NCBI RefSeq assembly: GCF_947488135.1
Contig: NZ_CANKYW010000010.1
Location: 1-64,000, forward strand
Length of the DNA: 64,000 nucleotides
Direction of reading: 5' to 3'
Source: an uncultured Marivita sp.
Lineage (GTDB): Bacteria > Pseudomonadota > Alphaproteobacteria > Rhodobacterales > Rhodobacteraceae
A program made the position numbers and the translations under genes. The notes under the pieces were generated by a model, which had not been told where the DNA came from, searched no databases, and saw nothing but the letters and a program-made list of their open reading frames with translations. Shown here piece by piece: positions 63,500-64,000 of the stretch. Each line of letters opens with the position of its first letter. The first letter of the stretch is position 1.

Positions 63500-64000
63500 T
63501 CAGCGACGCTCCCCCGCGCCCAGCGGTGTCAGGGGGGTGCCGGTGGGCAGACGTCCATAGGCTTCGTTCAATTGCACTGTCTTCATCTGGGGCATCACGC
63601 GAGTGCCGAAGTGGCGGCATTCGTCAAGATGCGGATAGCCGGACAGGATGAAGGCGCGGATGCCCATCTTCTGATATTGCTCAAGTTCGGACAACACCTG
63701 ATCGGTGGACCCGACCAGCGCCGCGCCGCAGCCTGACCGCGCGCGGCCCACACCGGTCCAGAGGTGCGGTTCCACGAACCCTTCCATATCCGCCAGTTCG
63801 CGGTTCTTGGCCTGATGCGATACGCCCAACGACCCGGCATCGAGCGCACGCTCGCGGATCGACTTGCCCTGATCGTCGTCAAGTTTGCTGACGATGTGCT
63901 GGGCGTATTCCCGCGCCTCGACCTCGGTGTCGCGCACGATAACATGAACGCGCAGCCCGTAGTCCAGCGTCCGGCCATACCGTTCGGCAACGGCGTTCAC
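63500..64000 (-). CDS. SsuD-like flavin-dependent monooxygenase, 5' end outside window
   Basis: C-terminal 166 residues of a luciferase-like (LLM-class) flavin monooxygenase. The sequence runs off the right edge on the minus strand, so the true start is not seen. Recognisable parts are YGLRVHVIVRDTEVEAREYAQ, VGSTDQVLSELEQYQKMGIRAFILSGYPHLDEC and the terminal NEAYGRLPTG. The alkanesulfonate monooxygenase (SsuD) branch fits best. It pairs with the flavin reductase gene about 1 kb downstream. Confidence 0.82.
   Translation of the reverse strand: MNAVAERYGRTLDYGLRVHVIVRDTEVEAREYAQHIVSKLDDDQGKSIRERALDAGSLGVSHQAKNRELADMEGFVEPHLWTGVGRARSGCGAALVGSTDQVLSELEQYQKMGIRAFILSGYPHLDECRHFGTRVMPQMKTVQLNEAYGRLPTGTPLTPLGAGERR

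Overview
The window looks like chromosome of a marine alphaproteobacterium of the order Rhodobacterales (Roseobacter group). This rests on gene content and style: high GC, an Irr regulator beside fabA, a DMSP lyase of the DddL type, an Anbu operon, a metK preceded by a SAM/SAH riboswitch (a class known mainly from Rhodobacterales), a dispersed phoH-ybeY spacer repeat typical of these genomes, and circularly permuted ATP-grasp genes. No rRNA, tRNA, insertion sequence, integrase or CRISPR array was seen.

Layout, left to right. (1) 0.24-6.8 kb: a histidine kinase/response regulator pair divergent from a four-gene glucose/mannose-type ABC importer (gtsABC plus ATPase), with phased TGTAAC repeats between them. 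(2) 6.8-9.2 kb: class III CoA-transferase and glutaryl-CoA dehydrogenase. (3) 9.7-15.3 kb: the Anbu cluster (ATP-grasp, alpha-E, transglutaminase, Anbu protease), followed by a PfkB kinase and a transaldolase-like protein. (4) 15.3-15.9 kb: a cobalamin riboswitch leading into an orphan 100-residue gene. (5) 16.1-19.7 kb: a 1198-residue glycosidase-like secreted protein. (6) 20.1-23.8 kb: a HAD-UbiA fusion, a small flippase-like protein and a GT39-like membrane transferase, which together resemble a lipid-linked pentose pathway. (7) 23.8-28.6 kb: irr, fabA, dddL, fabB, fabI and a flavodoxin/ferredoxin reductase. (8) 28.7-30.6 kb: a LOV-domain histidine kinase and a GT2-like protein. (9) 30.7-43.8 kb: mostly housekeeping genes (miaB, OmpA and lipoprotein pair, phoH, ybeY, corC, lnt, metK, rhodanese, dienelactone hydrolase, histidine phosphatase, trmB, cmk, rpsA). 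(10) 43.9-46.7 kb: BKACE, TIM-barrel isomerase and fatty-acid desaturase. (11) 46.9-54.1 kb: a murein transglycosylase and a complete urease operon ureD-A-(small peptide)-B-(orf)-C-E-F-G. (12) 54.2-56.5 kb: NUDIX, di-haem peroxidase and Sel1-repeat protein. (13) 56.5-58.9 kb: an AT-rich two-gene DUF262-HEPN module followed by a spacer packed with palindromes. (14) 58.9-64.0 kb: a TRAP transporter, flavin reductase, aldo/keto reductase and the end of a SsuD-like monooxygenase.

The most promising candidate for a little-described system is the DUF262-HEPN pair. It has a predicted RNase active site, start and stop codons that abut, a base composition unlike its surroundings, and a neighbouring palindrome array. 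Second-tier points are the B12 riboswitch that controls only an orphan gene, the dddL gene sitting inside the fab cluster, the lipid-linked pentose genes, and the insertion in urease alpha together with two non-canonical small genes in its operon. All functional calls come from reading protein sequences and motifs; no database search was run.
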